Positions 1-6,132 are shown, counted from the first letter of the stretch. The stretch: 8,341 bases of DNA from CAIVAT01 sp037139855 (GCA_037139855.1 JBAXFM010000231.1:1-8341); one strand, 5' to 3'. Program-made: numbers and translations. The notes: generated by a model not told the origin, from the letters alone.

Positions 1-35
1 CAACGCGATTTTAATCCCTAAAAGATAAAACCAGT

Positions 36-677
36 ATGGGTGAAATAATTGTTGAAGAAAAAGGGAAAAAGGGTGGTAAACGCCAGGCGAAGAAACACAG
101 CACCCGCATCGACATGACCCCGATGGTCGACTTGATGTGCTTGCTGATAACCTTCTTTATGCTCACCACGGCTTTTAGCAAACCCAAGGTCATGGTCATC
201 ACCATGCCCGAGAAAACGGATAATCCCGATGATAAAAACCGACCGGAAATCCCGAAAAACAGAACCTTGAATATTTTGCTGGGTGATGGTCATAAGGTGT
301 ACTATTACATCGGCATTGCCGATCCCAAGAAACCAGCCGAACTTCCACAGCTTATCAAAACCGACTTCAGCAAAGATGGTATCAGAAAATTCCTGTTGAT
401 CAAAAACAAGGATCTCTTTACCAAAATTGCGGAATACCGCGAAAAGCGTGTAACAGGAAAGACGGTTGTGGCGGATACTACAGCCGATAATGCGATCAAG
501 AAAATGAAGAAAGAAGACCAGAAAGGACCGATCGTACTTATCAAAGCTGCAGAAAAAGCAAAATACAAGGACATGGTTGACATCATCGATGAAATGGCCA
601 TCTGCAACGTTGCCAGTTATGCCGTAGTCGATATGACCCCGGTAGAGGTGGAAATGTTGAAAAACGCTCCAAAATAA
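36..677 (+). CDS. exbD: ExbD-type biopolymer transport protein (second ExbD of a Ton system)
   Basis: Inner-membrane subunit of the ExbB-ExbD-TonB complex, which uses the proton-motive force to drive outer-membrane TonB-dependent transporters. The 213-residue protein has a basic cytoplasmic N-terminus (residues 1-24), the signature RIDMTPMVDLMCLL at 24-37, one membrane helix at about 30-48 and a periplasmic domain. Asp32 lies where E. coli ExbD has its essential membrane Asp25. The end (165-201, PIVLIKAAEKAKYKDMVDII onward) matches the usual ExbD C-terminal fold. Between them, about residues 85-162 form an extra charged stretch absent from the roughly 140-residue E. coli protein; long ExbDs of this sort are, from memory, common as the second ExbD in Bacteroidota. 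tonB follows after 38 bp on the same strand. The 35 bases before the start show stops in all three frames, so whatever gene lies upstream ends at or left of the edge. Start chosen because it gives the basic N-terminus directly before the helix. Confidence 0.93.
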   Translation: MGEIIVEEKGKKGGKRQAKKHSTRIDMTPMVDLMCLLITFFMLTTAFSKPKVMVITMPEKTDNPDDKNRPEIPKNRTLNILLGDGHKVYYYIGIADPKKPAELPQLIKTDFSKDGIRKFLLIKNKDLFTKIAEYREKRVTGKTVVADTTADNAIKKMKKEDQKGPIVLIKAAEKAKYKDMVDIIDEMAICNVASYAVVDMTPVEVEMLKNAPK

Positions 678-715
678 GCAGAGATATTGTGTTTAACACG
701 TTAAAAAAATAGTGT

Positions 716-1498
716 ATGGCAATTGAAACACAGCATGTAGAATCGCTGGAGGATATGGTTTTCAAAAACAGGAACAAGGAGTATGGCTCATATTACCTGC
801 GTAAAAAATACAGGAAATTTGTAATCATATCCATGATCGCTGGTTTTGTACTTATAGGAGTTGTCGTGGCCTATCCCTTGATCAATGCATATATCAATAA
901 GGAAAGACTGATCAGGGAAAAGGAAAAAGAGATTGGCGTCAAATTTGAAAACCTGAAACAGGAAGAAGCGCCACCTCCTCCGCCTCCACCTCCACCTCCC
1001 GAAGCCATGGTTGAAAAAGTTAAATTTACTGCCCCGGTTGTTGTAGAAGATACAACAATTGAAGTAAGCATGGCCAATATGGATGATCTGAATAAAAAAG
1101 GAAATGTTGAAGCTCCTACTGAAGATGTAGAAGTTGCAGTAAAGGACGAAGGCCCCAAAGTTATTGAAACGCCTGTTGCGGCTGAAATTTTCACAGTGGT
1201 GGAAGAACAGCCTGGATATCCGGGAGGCGAAGAAGCCCGTATCTCTTACCTGCAGCAAAACATAAAATATCCTGAAGAAGCCAAGGAATTGGGTATCCAG
1301 GGAAAAGTGTTTGTAACCTTCGTGGTTGAAGTAGACGGATCCATTACCGATGTGCGGGTACTCCGTGGCATTGGCGGTGGTTGCGACGAAGAAGCCATTC
1401 GCGTGGTGAAGTCGATGCCCAAATGGGTTCCCGGCAAACAGCGTGGTGTGCCGGTTCGTGTGCAGTTTAACTTACCGATCAAGTTTACGTTGCAATAG
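716..1498 (+). CDS. tonB: Energy transducer TonB
   Basis: Couples the ExbB/ExbD motor to outer-membrane receptors. In 260 residues one sees a short cytoplasmic N-terminus with the Bacteroidota-type signature around 10-32 (LEDMVFKNRNKEYGSYYLRK), a single membrane anchor at about 35-54, and a charged segment. A run of ten prolines (86-95) starts the periplasm-spanning linker, which continues in an acidic Val/Glu-rich region to about 165. A TonB C-terminal domain covers about 178-259, with YPEEAKELGIQGKVFVTFVV at 185-204 and GCDEEAIRVVKSMPKWVPG at 222-240, the standard beta-alpha-beta arrangement that binds the receptor TonB box. It is the last gene of the operon: 38 bp after exbD and 22 bp before a strong hairpin terminator. 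The N-terminus reads as complete. The substrate of the system cannot be told because no receptor gene is in the window. Confidence 0.95.
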   Translation: MAIETQHVESLEDMVFKNRNKEYGSYYLRKKYRKFVIISMIAGFVLIGVVVAYPLINAYINKERLIREKEKEIGVKFENLKQEEAPPPPPPPPPPEAMVEKVKFTAPVVVEDTTIEVSMANMDDLNKKGNVEAPTEDVEVAVKDEGPKVIETPVAAEIFTVVEEQPGYPGGEEARISYLQQNIKYPEEAKELGIQGKVFVTFVVEVDGSITDVRVLRGIGGGCDEEAIRVVKSMPKWVPGKQRGVPVRVQFNLPIKFTLQ

Positions 1499-1520
1499 AA
1501 ATGTGACACGTGACGAGTGT

Positions 1521-1556
1521 AAAAAAAGGCGGTTCCGGAAGGGACCGCCTTTTTTG
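1521..1556. terminator. Bidirectional intrinsic terminator between tonB and gcdH
   Basis: Seven A (1521-1527), then GGCGGTTCC (1528-1536), a GGAA loop (1537-1540), GGGACCGCC (1541-1549) and six T (1550-1555). The nine-pair GC-rich stem has one G-T pair, is extended by the A/T flanks, and closes a GNRA-type tetraloop. It lies 22 bp past the tonB stop on the plus strand and 37 bp past the gcdH stop on the minus strand, with a T-run on either side depending on strand, so it can end both convergent transcripts. Confidence 0.9.
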
Positions 1557-1593
1557 TAATGTATGTTTAATTGACAAAATTCAGCCATCAACT

Positions 1594-2772
1594 TTATTCG
1601 AATGCATTTTCACCGGTGATATCATGGCCGGTGATAAGCAGGTGGATATCGTGGGTGCCTTCGTATGTAATTACCGATTCGAGATTCATCATGTGACGCA
1701 TCATGGGAAAATCGCCGGTAATACCCATGGCGCCAAGAATCTGCCGGGATTCACGGGCAATATCAAGGGCCATTTTTACATTGTTTCGCTTGGCCATGGA
1801 GATCTGAGCAGGTGTTGCCCTGTCGTCATTGCGGAGGATCCCCAGCCGCCAGGTGAGTAATTGGGCTTTGGTGATTTCGGTGAGCATCTCTGCAAGTTTT
1901 TTTTGGGTTAGCTGGAATGCAGCAATAGGCTTCCCGAATTGAACCCGCTCTTTGGAATATTGCAACGCTGTGTCGTAACAATCCATCGCAGCACCAATCA
2001 CACCCCAGGCGATGCCGTACCGGGCAGAACTGAGGCAATTGAGTGGTCCCCTCAGGCCTTTGGCACCCGGAAGAATATTTTCTTTCGGTACTTTTACATC
2101 AGCAAAAATCAGCTCCCCGGTGGATGAAGAACGCAATGACCATTTTCGTAAAGTTTCGGGAGTGGTAAAACCTTCCATGCCACGTTCAACAATCAATCCC
2201 TTCACGGTACCGGTTTCATCTTTTGCCCATACCACTCCAATGTCGCAGATGGGGGCATTGGTGATCCACATTTTTGAGCCATTCAGCAAATAATGGTCGC
2301 CCTGGTCGCTGAACCGGCTGAGCATCCCTCCCGGATCAGAACCATGGTTGGGCTCGGTGAGGCCGAAAGCGCCGATCAACTCTCCGGTTGCCAGCCCGGG
2401 CAGGTATTTCCTTCTTTGTTCCTCCGTGCCGTATTTAAATATGGGATACATCACCAGCGATGTCTGCACTGAGGCCATAGATCGAATGGCTGAATCGCCT
2501 CTTTCAAGCTCCTGCATGATCAGTCCGTAGGAAACCTGGTCCAGGCCCGAGCCCCCATATTCTACCGGAATATATGGCCCGAAGGCTCCAATTTCTCCCA
2601 ATTCTTTTACAAGATGCAGTGGAAACTCATGTTTTTGATTTGCTTCATCAATGATTGGAATCACCGAACGGTTCACCCAATCGCGCACGGAACCTCTAAT
2701 CAATTTATGTTCATCGGTTAAGTGTTCATCTGTGAGGTAATAGTCGGGTGATTTGTATCTGATTGTTGCCAT
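1594..2772 (-). CDS. gcdH: Glutaryl-CoA dehydrogenase (acyl-CoA dehydrogenase family)
   Basis: FAD enzyme that oxidises glutaryl-CoA and decarboxylates the product to crotonyl-CoA in lysine, hydroxylysine and tryptophan breakdown; cytoplasmic. The 392 residues match the usual length. Motifs in order: ELERGDSAIRSMASVQTSLV (88-107), FGLTEPNHGSDP (136-147), NGSKMWITNAP (164-174), ARYGIAWGVIGA (250-261), RVQFGKPIAAFQLTQKKLAEM (276-296) and the catalytic TYEGTHDIH (369-377). By alignment from memory with human GCDH, the catalytic base is Glu371, Arg97 is the glutaryl-carboxylate ligand (Arg94), and Glu90 and Tyr370 match Glu87 and Tyr369, the set linked with the decarboxylating enzyme. These matches separate it from general short-chain acyl-CoA dehydrogenases. 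Residues 13-22 are a doubled LTDEH. The gene stands alone, with no electron-transfer flavoprotein or lysine-degradation gene beside it. The upstream gap to 2877 is shared with a divergent nuclease gene; I see no perfect TAnnTTTG box for this direction. Confidence 0.93.
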   Translation of the reverse strand: MATIRYKSPDYYLTDEHLTDEHKLIRGSVRDWVNRSVIPIIDEANQKHEFPLHLVKELGEIGAFGPYIPVEYGGSGLDQVSYGLIMQELERGDSAIRSMASVQTSLVMYPIFKYGTEEQRRKYLPGLATGELIGAFGLTEPNHGSDPGGMLSRFSDQGDHYLLNGSKMWITNAPICDIGVVWAKDETGTVKGLIVERGMEGFTTPETLRKWSLRSSSTGELIFADVKVPKENILPGAKGLRGPLNCLSSARYGIAWGVIGAAMDCYDTALQYSKERVQFGKPIAAFQLTQKKLAEMLTEITKAQLLTWRLGILRNDDRATPAQISMAKRNNVKMALDIARESRQILGAMGITGDFPMMRHMMNLESVITYEGTHDIHLLITGHDITGENAFE

Positions 2773-2812
2773 GGCTTTGGGTTAAGATGAGTTGGCAATT
2801 TAGGAATTTTAG

Positions 2813-2849
2813 AACAATTATTCCGGAACAACTGTTATAAATAATTGTT
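2813..2849. repeat. 10-bp inverted repeat in the divergent promoter region
   Basis: AACAATTATT at 2813-2822 and its exact reverse complement AATAATTGTT at 2840-2849, separated by 17 bp. An 8-bp palindrome TTCCGGAA (2821-2828) overlaps the inner edge of the left arm. The right arm touches the candidate -7 box of the nuclease gene. A two-half-site operator is possible; so is a chance palindrome in AT-rich DNA. Confidence 0.5.
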
Positions 2850-2856
2850 AGATTTG
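2849..2856 (+). promoter_or_regulatory. Candidate Bacteroidetes-type -7 box for the DNase gene
   Basis: TAGATTTG fits the known Bacteroidetes -7 consensus TAnnTTTG exactly. No good TTG -33 element is visible 19-21 bp upstream. A start site a few bases downstream would give a leader of about 15 nt to the ATG at 2877 or about 48 nt to the ATG at 2910. Confidence 0.45.
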
Positions 2857-2876
2857 AACCGGATAAAACAGATTCA

Positions 2877-3752
2877 ATGAACCGAAGAAGAAATATTCTA
2901 ATCAACACAATGAGGTTGAGATGTTTGATAATACTGCTCCCCCTGGTTTTATTCTCCTTTCAGGGCCACGCCCAGGAAACAGGAACATTCCGCATCTGTA
3001 CCTTCAACATCCAGAACTTTGGGAAAACAAAGCTGAATGATACTGCACGGGTGAATAAACTGGCCTCCATTATCCGTAAATACGATATTGTGGCGATTCA
3101 GGAAATTTCAGATGTTTCGGGGGTACTGCCCGGTGCTTTCAGGGACATTGTAAACAAGGAGGGCAGGAAAAGCTACCAGTTTACCTGCAGCGAACGAACC
3201 GGAAAACAGGCAGATGATAAGTCTTCCCAGGAACAATATGCGTTTTATTACGATACAACCAAGTTCTCCCTGGTAAAAGTTCCGATGTTGTACAACGATT
3301 CGGCATTTGATTACTTTGCCCGCGAACCTTATACCGCCGGGTTTAAATCAAAAACGGGAAATTTTAGCTTTGTTCTGGTTACAATTCATACAACACCCGC
3401 TAAGGCAGTAGCAGAGATCGGAAGCCTTGATGAAGTGGTAAAGTGGGCAACAAAGAAATATGACAATGAAACAGAGATCATCGTTTGCGGCGACTTTAAT
3501 GCATCATGCAGCTATGCCAACCCCGACGATCTTGACAAACTTGCCATTCGGGGAGGCAATTATTTCTGGGTTGTTCCCGATGATACAAAAACCAACCTGT
3601 CAGAGCATAGCGATTGCGCCTACGATCGTTTCGTACTTACCCAACCGGCCAGATTGCATTATTCAGGCATATGGGGCGTTGATGTATGCTACACTTCCAA
3701 AACCATCTCTGATCACTGGCCGGTGTGGGCAGAATTCAAATTCGAAAAGTAG
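2877..3752 (+). CDS. Secreted DNase I-like endonuclease (endonuclease/exonuclease/phosphatase fold)
   Basis: Predicted exported, metal-dependent nuclease that cuts DNA. A signal peptide ends near HAQ/E (31-34), leaving about 258 residues, close to the 260 of bovine DNase I. The likeness to vertebrate DNase I is closer than the fold alone requires: FNIQNFGKTK (43-52), AIQEISD (73-79), QEQYAFYYD (118-126), REPYTAGF (149-156), VTIHTTPAKAVAEIGSLDEV (168-187), GDFNASCSY (205-213), DCAYDRFVL (246-254) and ISDHWPV (277-283). Matching bovine catalytic and metal residues from memory: Asn44, Glu76, Glu119, His171, Asp206, Asn208, Asp250, Asp279 and His280. Cys211 and Cys247 sit 36 apart, as do Cys173 and Cys209 of the bovine disulfide. 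ATG at 2910 (Met12, MRLRCLII) gives a more typical signal peptide and may be the true start; the longer form is given here. The gene is divergent from gcdH and ends one base before the convergent gene at 3754. Roles such as nutrient scavenging or biofilm and extracellular-trap DNA degradation are inference. Confidence 0.88.
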   Translation: MNRRRNILINTMRLRCLIILLPLVLFSFQGHAQETGTFRICTFNIQNFGKTKLNDTARVNKLASIIRKYDIVAIQEISDVSGVLPGAFRDIVNKEGRKSYQFTCSERTGKQADDKSSQEQYAFYYDTTKFSLVKVPMLYNDSAFDYFAREPYTAGFKSKTGNFSFVLVTIHTTPAKAVAEIGSLDEVVKWATKKYDNETEIIVCGDFNASCSYANPDDLDKLAIRGGNYFWVVPDDTKTNLSEHSDCAYDRFVLTQPARLHYSGIWGVDVCYTSKTISDHWPVWAEFKFEK

Positions 3753-3753
3753 G

Positions 3754-3909
3754 TTAAAAAATCTTTTTTCCCTGTATAATCCTCAGGATAACAGCGATCA
3801 GTGCAATGACCAGTAAAATATGGATGATGCCCCCTGTGCTGTATGCGAAAAACCCAATTGCCCATGCAATGATCAGGACTACCGCGACAATGTAGAGTAA
3901 ATTTCCCAT
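3754..3909 (-). CDS. 51-residue lmo0937-type small membrane protein
   Basis: The reading frame begins MGNLLYIVAVVLIIAWAIGF and ends RIIQGKKIF. It has a hydrophobic helix at about 3-22, a short turn with FAYSTGG (21-27), a second helix at about 28-43 and a basic tail. This two-helix pattern, with the invariant-looking LLYxIAVVLIIxWAIGFF start and the GxIIHxLLVIAxIxxxxRxI second half, is the small membrane protein family annotated as lmo0937, common in Bacteroidota and Firmicutes. Its function is not established; the inner membrane is the expected location. It lies 43 bp downstream of the lipoprotein gene in the same direction and may be cotranscribed with it. It has no clear Shine-Dalgarno sequence. 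Its stop is one base from the stop of the convergent nuclease gene, with no GC-rich terminator between them. Confidence 0.85.
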   Translation of the reverse strand: MGNLLYIVAVVLIIAWAIGFFAYSTGGIIHILLVIALIAVILRIIQGKKIF

Positions 3910-3952
3910 CACGTTTTTATATTATATGGTTAACGATCAGTGTCTTTGTGAT

Positions 3953-4570
3953 CTAAAAAGCAGTTGAGGTTTTAATAACAAGTTTCCAGGCTGCCTCTCC
4001 TGCTTTTAGTTTATAGTTGATGGCGCGGGTGGTAACATTGGTGCCTTTTATGGGAAATTGCCTTGCAAGGGAATTTTCGATGATTTCATATTTGTCATGC
4101 CCCTCGTAGCCTTCAAACTGGCCTCCTTTTTTAAGATCTTTCTCTTCCACCGGGGGAACGGTGATTTGCGAAAGAGATTTGTCTTTGTTGGAGGCGATGC
4201 CGATCACATTTCCGTAACTGCCGGAACCGGCAGAAATGGTGATGATGTAAAGCTCATCAAAGCCATCCGAATCAAGGTCACCAACAAGTACTTTATTGAT
4301 TGGTTCCACATCGGTAAATTTCATTTCAGAGGCGGGATCTCCGGCAAAGGCAACGCTGATGTTGCTCAGGCTCGCCCCCTGGGGATGCGATTCCGACACG
4401 GTAATGATTTTACCGGTATTGGTTTTATAGTCGGTTTTTGTCACGGCAGGTGCTGCGGCAGCGGCTGCGGCCACCGAATCCTGGACCGTGTTTTTTTCAG
4501 TCGTAGTCTGGTTGTTGCTGCATGACATCAGGATGGCCATGATGGCGGGGAAAAGGATCATTTTTTTCAT
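3953..4570 (-). CDS. Lipoprotein resembling PliI-type (I-type) lysozyme inhibitors
   Basis: 205 residues. A lipoprotein signal peptide ends at ILMSC (13-17), so Cys17 is the lipidated residue; the following SNN carries no retention signal I recognise. A low-complexity linker (18-45) has seven alanines at 34-40. The globular part, about 48-203, contains SHPQGASLSN (61-70), an Asp-rich calcium-loop-like GDLDSDGFDELYI (97-109), then SAGSGSYGNVIGIASNKDKS (113-132), EEKDLKKGGQFEGYEGHDKY (142-161) and a final AAWKLVI strand (193-199). This pattern recalls the PliI family of periplasmic inhibitors of invertebrate-type lysozyme; SGSY at 116-119 fits the SGxY loop I remember as the inhibitory loop in PliI and PliG. 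If correct, it would shield peptidoglycan from host or competitor lysozyme. The family call rests on recalled motifs and could instead be an uncharacterised Asp-rich-loop lipoprotein. A candidate promoter lies about 37 bp upstream. Confidence 0.62.
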   Translation of the reverse strand: MKKMILFPAIMAILMSCSNNQTTTEKNTVQDSVAAAAAAAPAVTKTDYKTNTGKIITVSESHPQGASLSNISVAFAGDPASEMKFTDVEPINKVLVGDLDSDGFDELYIITISAGSGSYGNVIGIASNKDKSLSQITVPPVEEKDLKKGGQFEGYEGHDKYEIIENSLARQFPIKGTNVTTRAINYKLKAGEAAWKLVIKTSTAF

Positions 4571-4606
4571 CTGGTTGTTGTTTTAAATTTTGGAATCTAA
4601 TCAAAG

Positions 4607-4614
4607 CAAAAATA
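4607..4614 (-). promoter_or_regulatory. Candidate -7 box for the lipoprotein gene
   Basis: Read on the minus strand the sequence is TATTTTTG, an exact fit to TAnnTTTG. It ends 36 bp before the lipoprotein ATG, which would give a leader of about 30 nt. No convincing TTG -33 element is seen upstream, and the surroundings are A/T-rich, so chance matches are likely. Confidence 0.4.
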
Positions 4615-4658
4615 ATATGGGTACAGTGAAAACCTGCTCTGGTATAAGAAGAATCAAA

Positions 4659-4675
4659 GTATACAAAAAGTATAC
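4659..4675. repeat. Twin GTATAC palindromes, possible operator
   Basis: GTATAC (4659-4664), AAAAA, GTATAC (4670-4675). The two self-palindromic sites start 11 bp apart, about one helical turn, and share flanking bases as AGTATACA. They lie about 45 bp upstream of the candidate lipoprotein -7 box. The spacing suits a dimeric regulator binding one face of the helix; no regulator gene is in the window. Confidence 0.4.
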
Positions 4676-4823
4676 ATGACTTTAAGCGTTTGTATTACAG
4701 ATGTTTGGCTTGAACAGGAAAATCGTTTATTCTGATATTTCTTCCCTTTTCTTTGATTTTTTTTCTCTTACGTGGAAGATAACGCCGTAATGCTGAATCT
4801 CAGAGGTCATTCCAAAATAAAGT

Positions 4824-4857
4824 AAAAGGCTGCCTCCTGGGTTGGTGACAGCCTTTT
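4824..4857 (-). terminator. Terminator after the FGE-OmpA gene
   Basis: AAAAGGCTG (4824-4832) and CAGCCTTTT (4849-4857) form a perfect nine-pair stem with a 16-nt loop. It lies 30 bp past the stop of the minus-strand gene at 4888. On that strand the stem ends in TTTT and is followed by an A/T-rich ACTTTATTTT, as expected of an intrinsic terminator. Confidence 0.8.
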
Positions 4858-4887
4858 CAATTTGATGTTTCATTCATCAAACGATGG

Positions 4888-6132
4888 TTACAATTTTTTA
4901 ATCGTGACCCTCCGGTTCTGTGTGCGTCCTTCTGCTGTTTTATTGTCGGCAATCGGTTTTGATGCGCCAAATCCCTTGGTTTCCATCCTGCCTGCATCAA
5001 TGCCACGTTTTACGATTTCAGCCTTGATGCTCTCCGCCCTTTTTTCTGAAAGTGTCTGGTTCGAGGCTTCCTTGCCGGTGTTGTCTGTATGCCCTTCGAT
5101 CATGATCCTCACTTTGGGACGATCTTTGAGGTAGGTGGTCAATTGTTCGATCACAGGAAAACTCTCCGGCTTCACCTTCCATTTTCCGATATCGAAATTA
5201 ATGCCATAAATATCAATGAAACCTTTTGTGTCAAGGTCTTTCATGGGGTCGGCTTTGGGTTCCGGGGCAGCCTTTTTCACCGCGTTCTCGTCGGTCATGG
5301 CAGGCCTGAAACCAAATCCAAGGGCGCTGTTGTATGGAAATTCATTGTTTCGGTATGAAATCCGCATGCGGTCTTCGGTACTTCCCCATGAACCACCCCG
5401 GATGATACGGTGTGTTCCGAGGTCAGGACCGGCAGGATCCTCCTTCGGACTTACTTTATAATAAGACTCTCCGTACCAGTCGGAACACCATTCTCTGATA
5501 TTCCCGGCCATGTCGTAAATTCCCAGTTCGTTGGGCAACTTCTGGCCGATATTATGAGACCGGTTCCCTGAGTTTGTATAAACCCAGGCAACTTCCTCCA
5601 GGTTGTTTCCGCCTACGTATTTATAGCCTTTGCTTTTAGCGCCTCCTTTGGCTGCATATTCCCATTCGGCTTCGGTAGGCAGCCTGAATTTTTTACCGGT
5701 TGCCTTACTAAGCCAGTCGAGATAGGCTACTGCGTCGTTCCAGCTGACATTGCAAACGGGCTTCATGGAATCTGTGGCGGGAACCGGTATATTATTCATG
5801 TTCATCTTCCAGGTCCCGTTGTTTTTTCCCCTGGGAGGCAGCCCATGCTTCATATTCACTGAATCAGGCTTTTCGGCATCTGTGATGTATCCTGTGGCAT
5901 CAAAGAAAATTTTGAAGTCCTTGTTTGTCACTTCAAATTTACCAATGAAAAAGCTGGTGAGGGTCACCTCGTGAGCAGGTTGCTCATCCTTGCTTCCTTT
6001 GTCGTTGCCCATCATGAAGGTTCCTCCATCCACATGGACCATTGCCGGCATGGTCACAACAGCTTTTTGGGCGTAAATAGCACTACAGCCGAATAACGTG
6101 GCAGCTATAATTGAAAGTAGTTTTTTTCTCAT
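4888..6132 (-). CDS. FGE/sulfatase-modifying-factor-like domain fused to OmpA peptidoglycan-binding domain
   Basis: 414 residues. An export signal ends at SAIYA/Q (17-22); LFGC at 13-16 is an alternative but poor lipobox. Residues about 28-278 are an FGE-type (SUMF1) domain: VDGGTFMMGN (34-43), FEVTNKDF (66-73), VSWNDAVAYLDWL (129-141), RLPTEAEWEYAAKGG (150-164), YDMAGNIREWCSDWY (206-220), IRGGSW (244-249) and GFGFRP (272-277). The two catalytic cysteines of human FGE (Cys336, Cys341) fall by alignment on Ser251 and Met256, so formylglycine-forming activity is not expected. A Lys/Pro-rich linker (285-300) leads to an OmpA domain (about 305-413) with the peptidoglycan motif GHTDNTG (347-353); Asp350 and Arg365 keep the 15-residue spacing of the diaminopimelate-binding pair. 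The likely place is the periplasm, held to peptidoglycan. FGE-fold proteins without the cysteines have structural roles in Bacteroidota, such as GldJ and GldK of gliding and type IX secretion; whether this one is related in role is unknown. It starts 46 bp after the stop of the upstream gene and is followed by a terminator. Confidence 0.88.
   Translation of the reverse strand: MRKKLLSIIAATLFGCSAIYAQKAVVTMPAMVHVDGGTFMMGNDKGSKDEQPAHEVTLTSFFIGKFEVTNKDFKIFFDATGYITDAEKPDSVNMKHGLPPRGKNNGTWKMNMNNIPVPATDSMKPVCNVSWNDAVAYLDWLSKATGKKFRLPTEAEWEYAAKGGAKSKGYKYVGGNNLEEVAWVYTNSGNRSHNIGQKLPNELGIYDMAGNIREWCSDWYGESYYKVSPKEDPAGPDLGTHRIIRGGSWGSTEDRMRISYRNNEFPYNSALGFGFRPAMTDENAVKKAAPEPKADPMKDLDTKGFIDIYGINFDIGKWKVKPESFPVIEQLTTYLKDRPKVRIMIEGHTDNTGKEASNQTLSEKRAESIKAEIVKRGIDAGRMETKGFGASKPIADNKTAEGRTQNRRVTIKKL

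Larger units (their letters stand above)
4571..4823. other. Non-coding gap between the lipoprotein gene and the FGE-OmpA terminator
   Basis: With the terminator beyond it, the gene-free stretch runs from 4571 to 4887. It holds the candidate lipoprotein promoter (4607-4614), the twin GTATAC palindromes (4659-4675), and a pyrimidine-rich plus-strand tract at about 4738-4769 with only isolated purines. Only tiny open frames occur (for example 4727-4810, minus, 27 codons), and none resembles a protein I know. I see no structured RNA beyond the terminator. Confidence 0.6.

Noticed and set aside
1..35. Tail of an upstream ExbD gene at the left edge
   Set aside because: All three plus frames reach a stop by position 28, leaving at most eight codons; too little to identify a product.
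788..1258. Minus-strand open frame of 156 codons opposite tonB
   Set aside because: It is a Phe- and Arg-rich shadow; its WRWRRRRWR-like run is only the complement of the TonB proline codons. The Gly-run frame at 871-1194 is rejected for the same reason.
1510..1860. Plus-strand open frame of 116 codons opposite gcdH
   Set aside because: It starts beside the terminator and runs antisense through the conserved end of gcdH; its translation resembles no protein family.
3755..3769. AAAAAATCTTTTTT hairpin as a terminator for the nuclease gene
   Set aside because: The stem is only A-T pairs with a two-base loop and lies inside the coding end of the convergent small gene; too weak to claim.
4058..4525. 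Plus-strand open frame of 155 codons
   Set aside because: It is antisense to the lipoprotein gene, whose lipobox and domain motifs are clear; the plus-strand translation has no recognisable domain.
4727..4810. Minus-strand frame of 27 codons (MTSEIQHYGVIF...)
   Set aside because: Short, lysine-rich at the end because of a pyrimidine tract on the other strand, lying downstream of a terminator with no promoter or family match.
4888..6132. Active formylglycine-generating enzyme (sulfatase activator)
   Set aside because: Both catalytic cysteines are replaced (Ser251, Met256) and no sulfatase gene is nearby.
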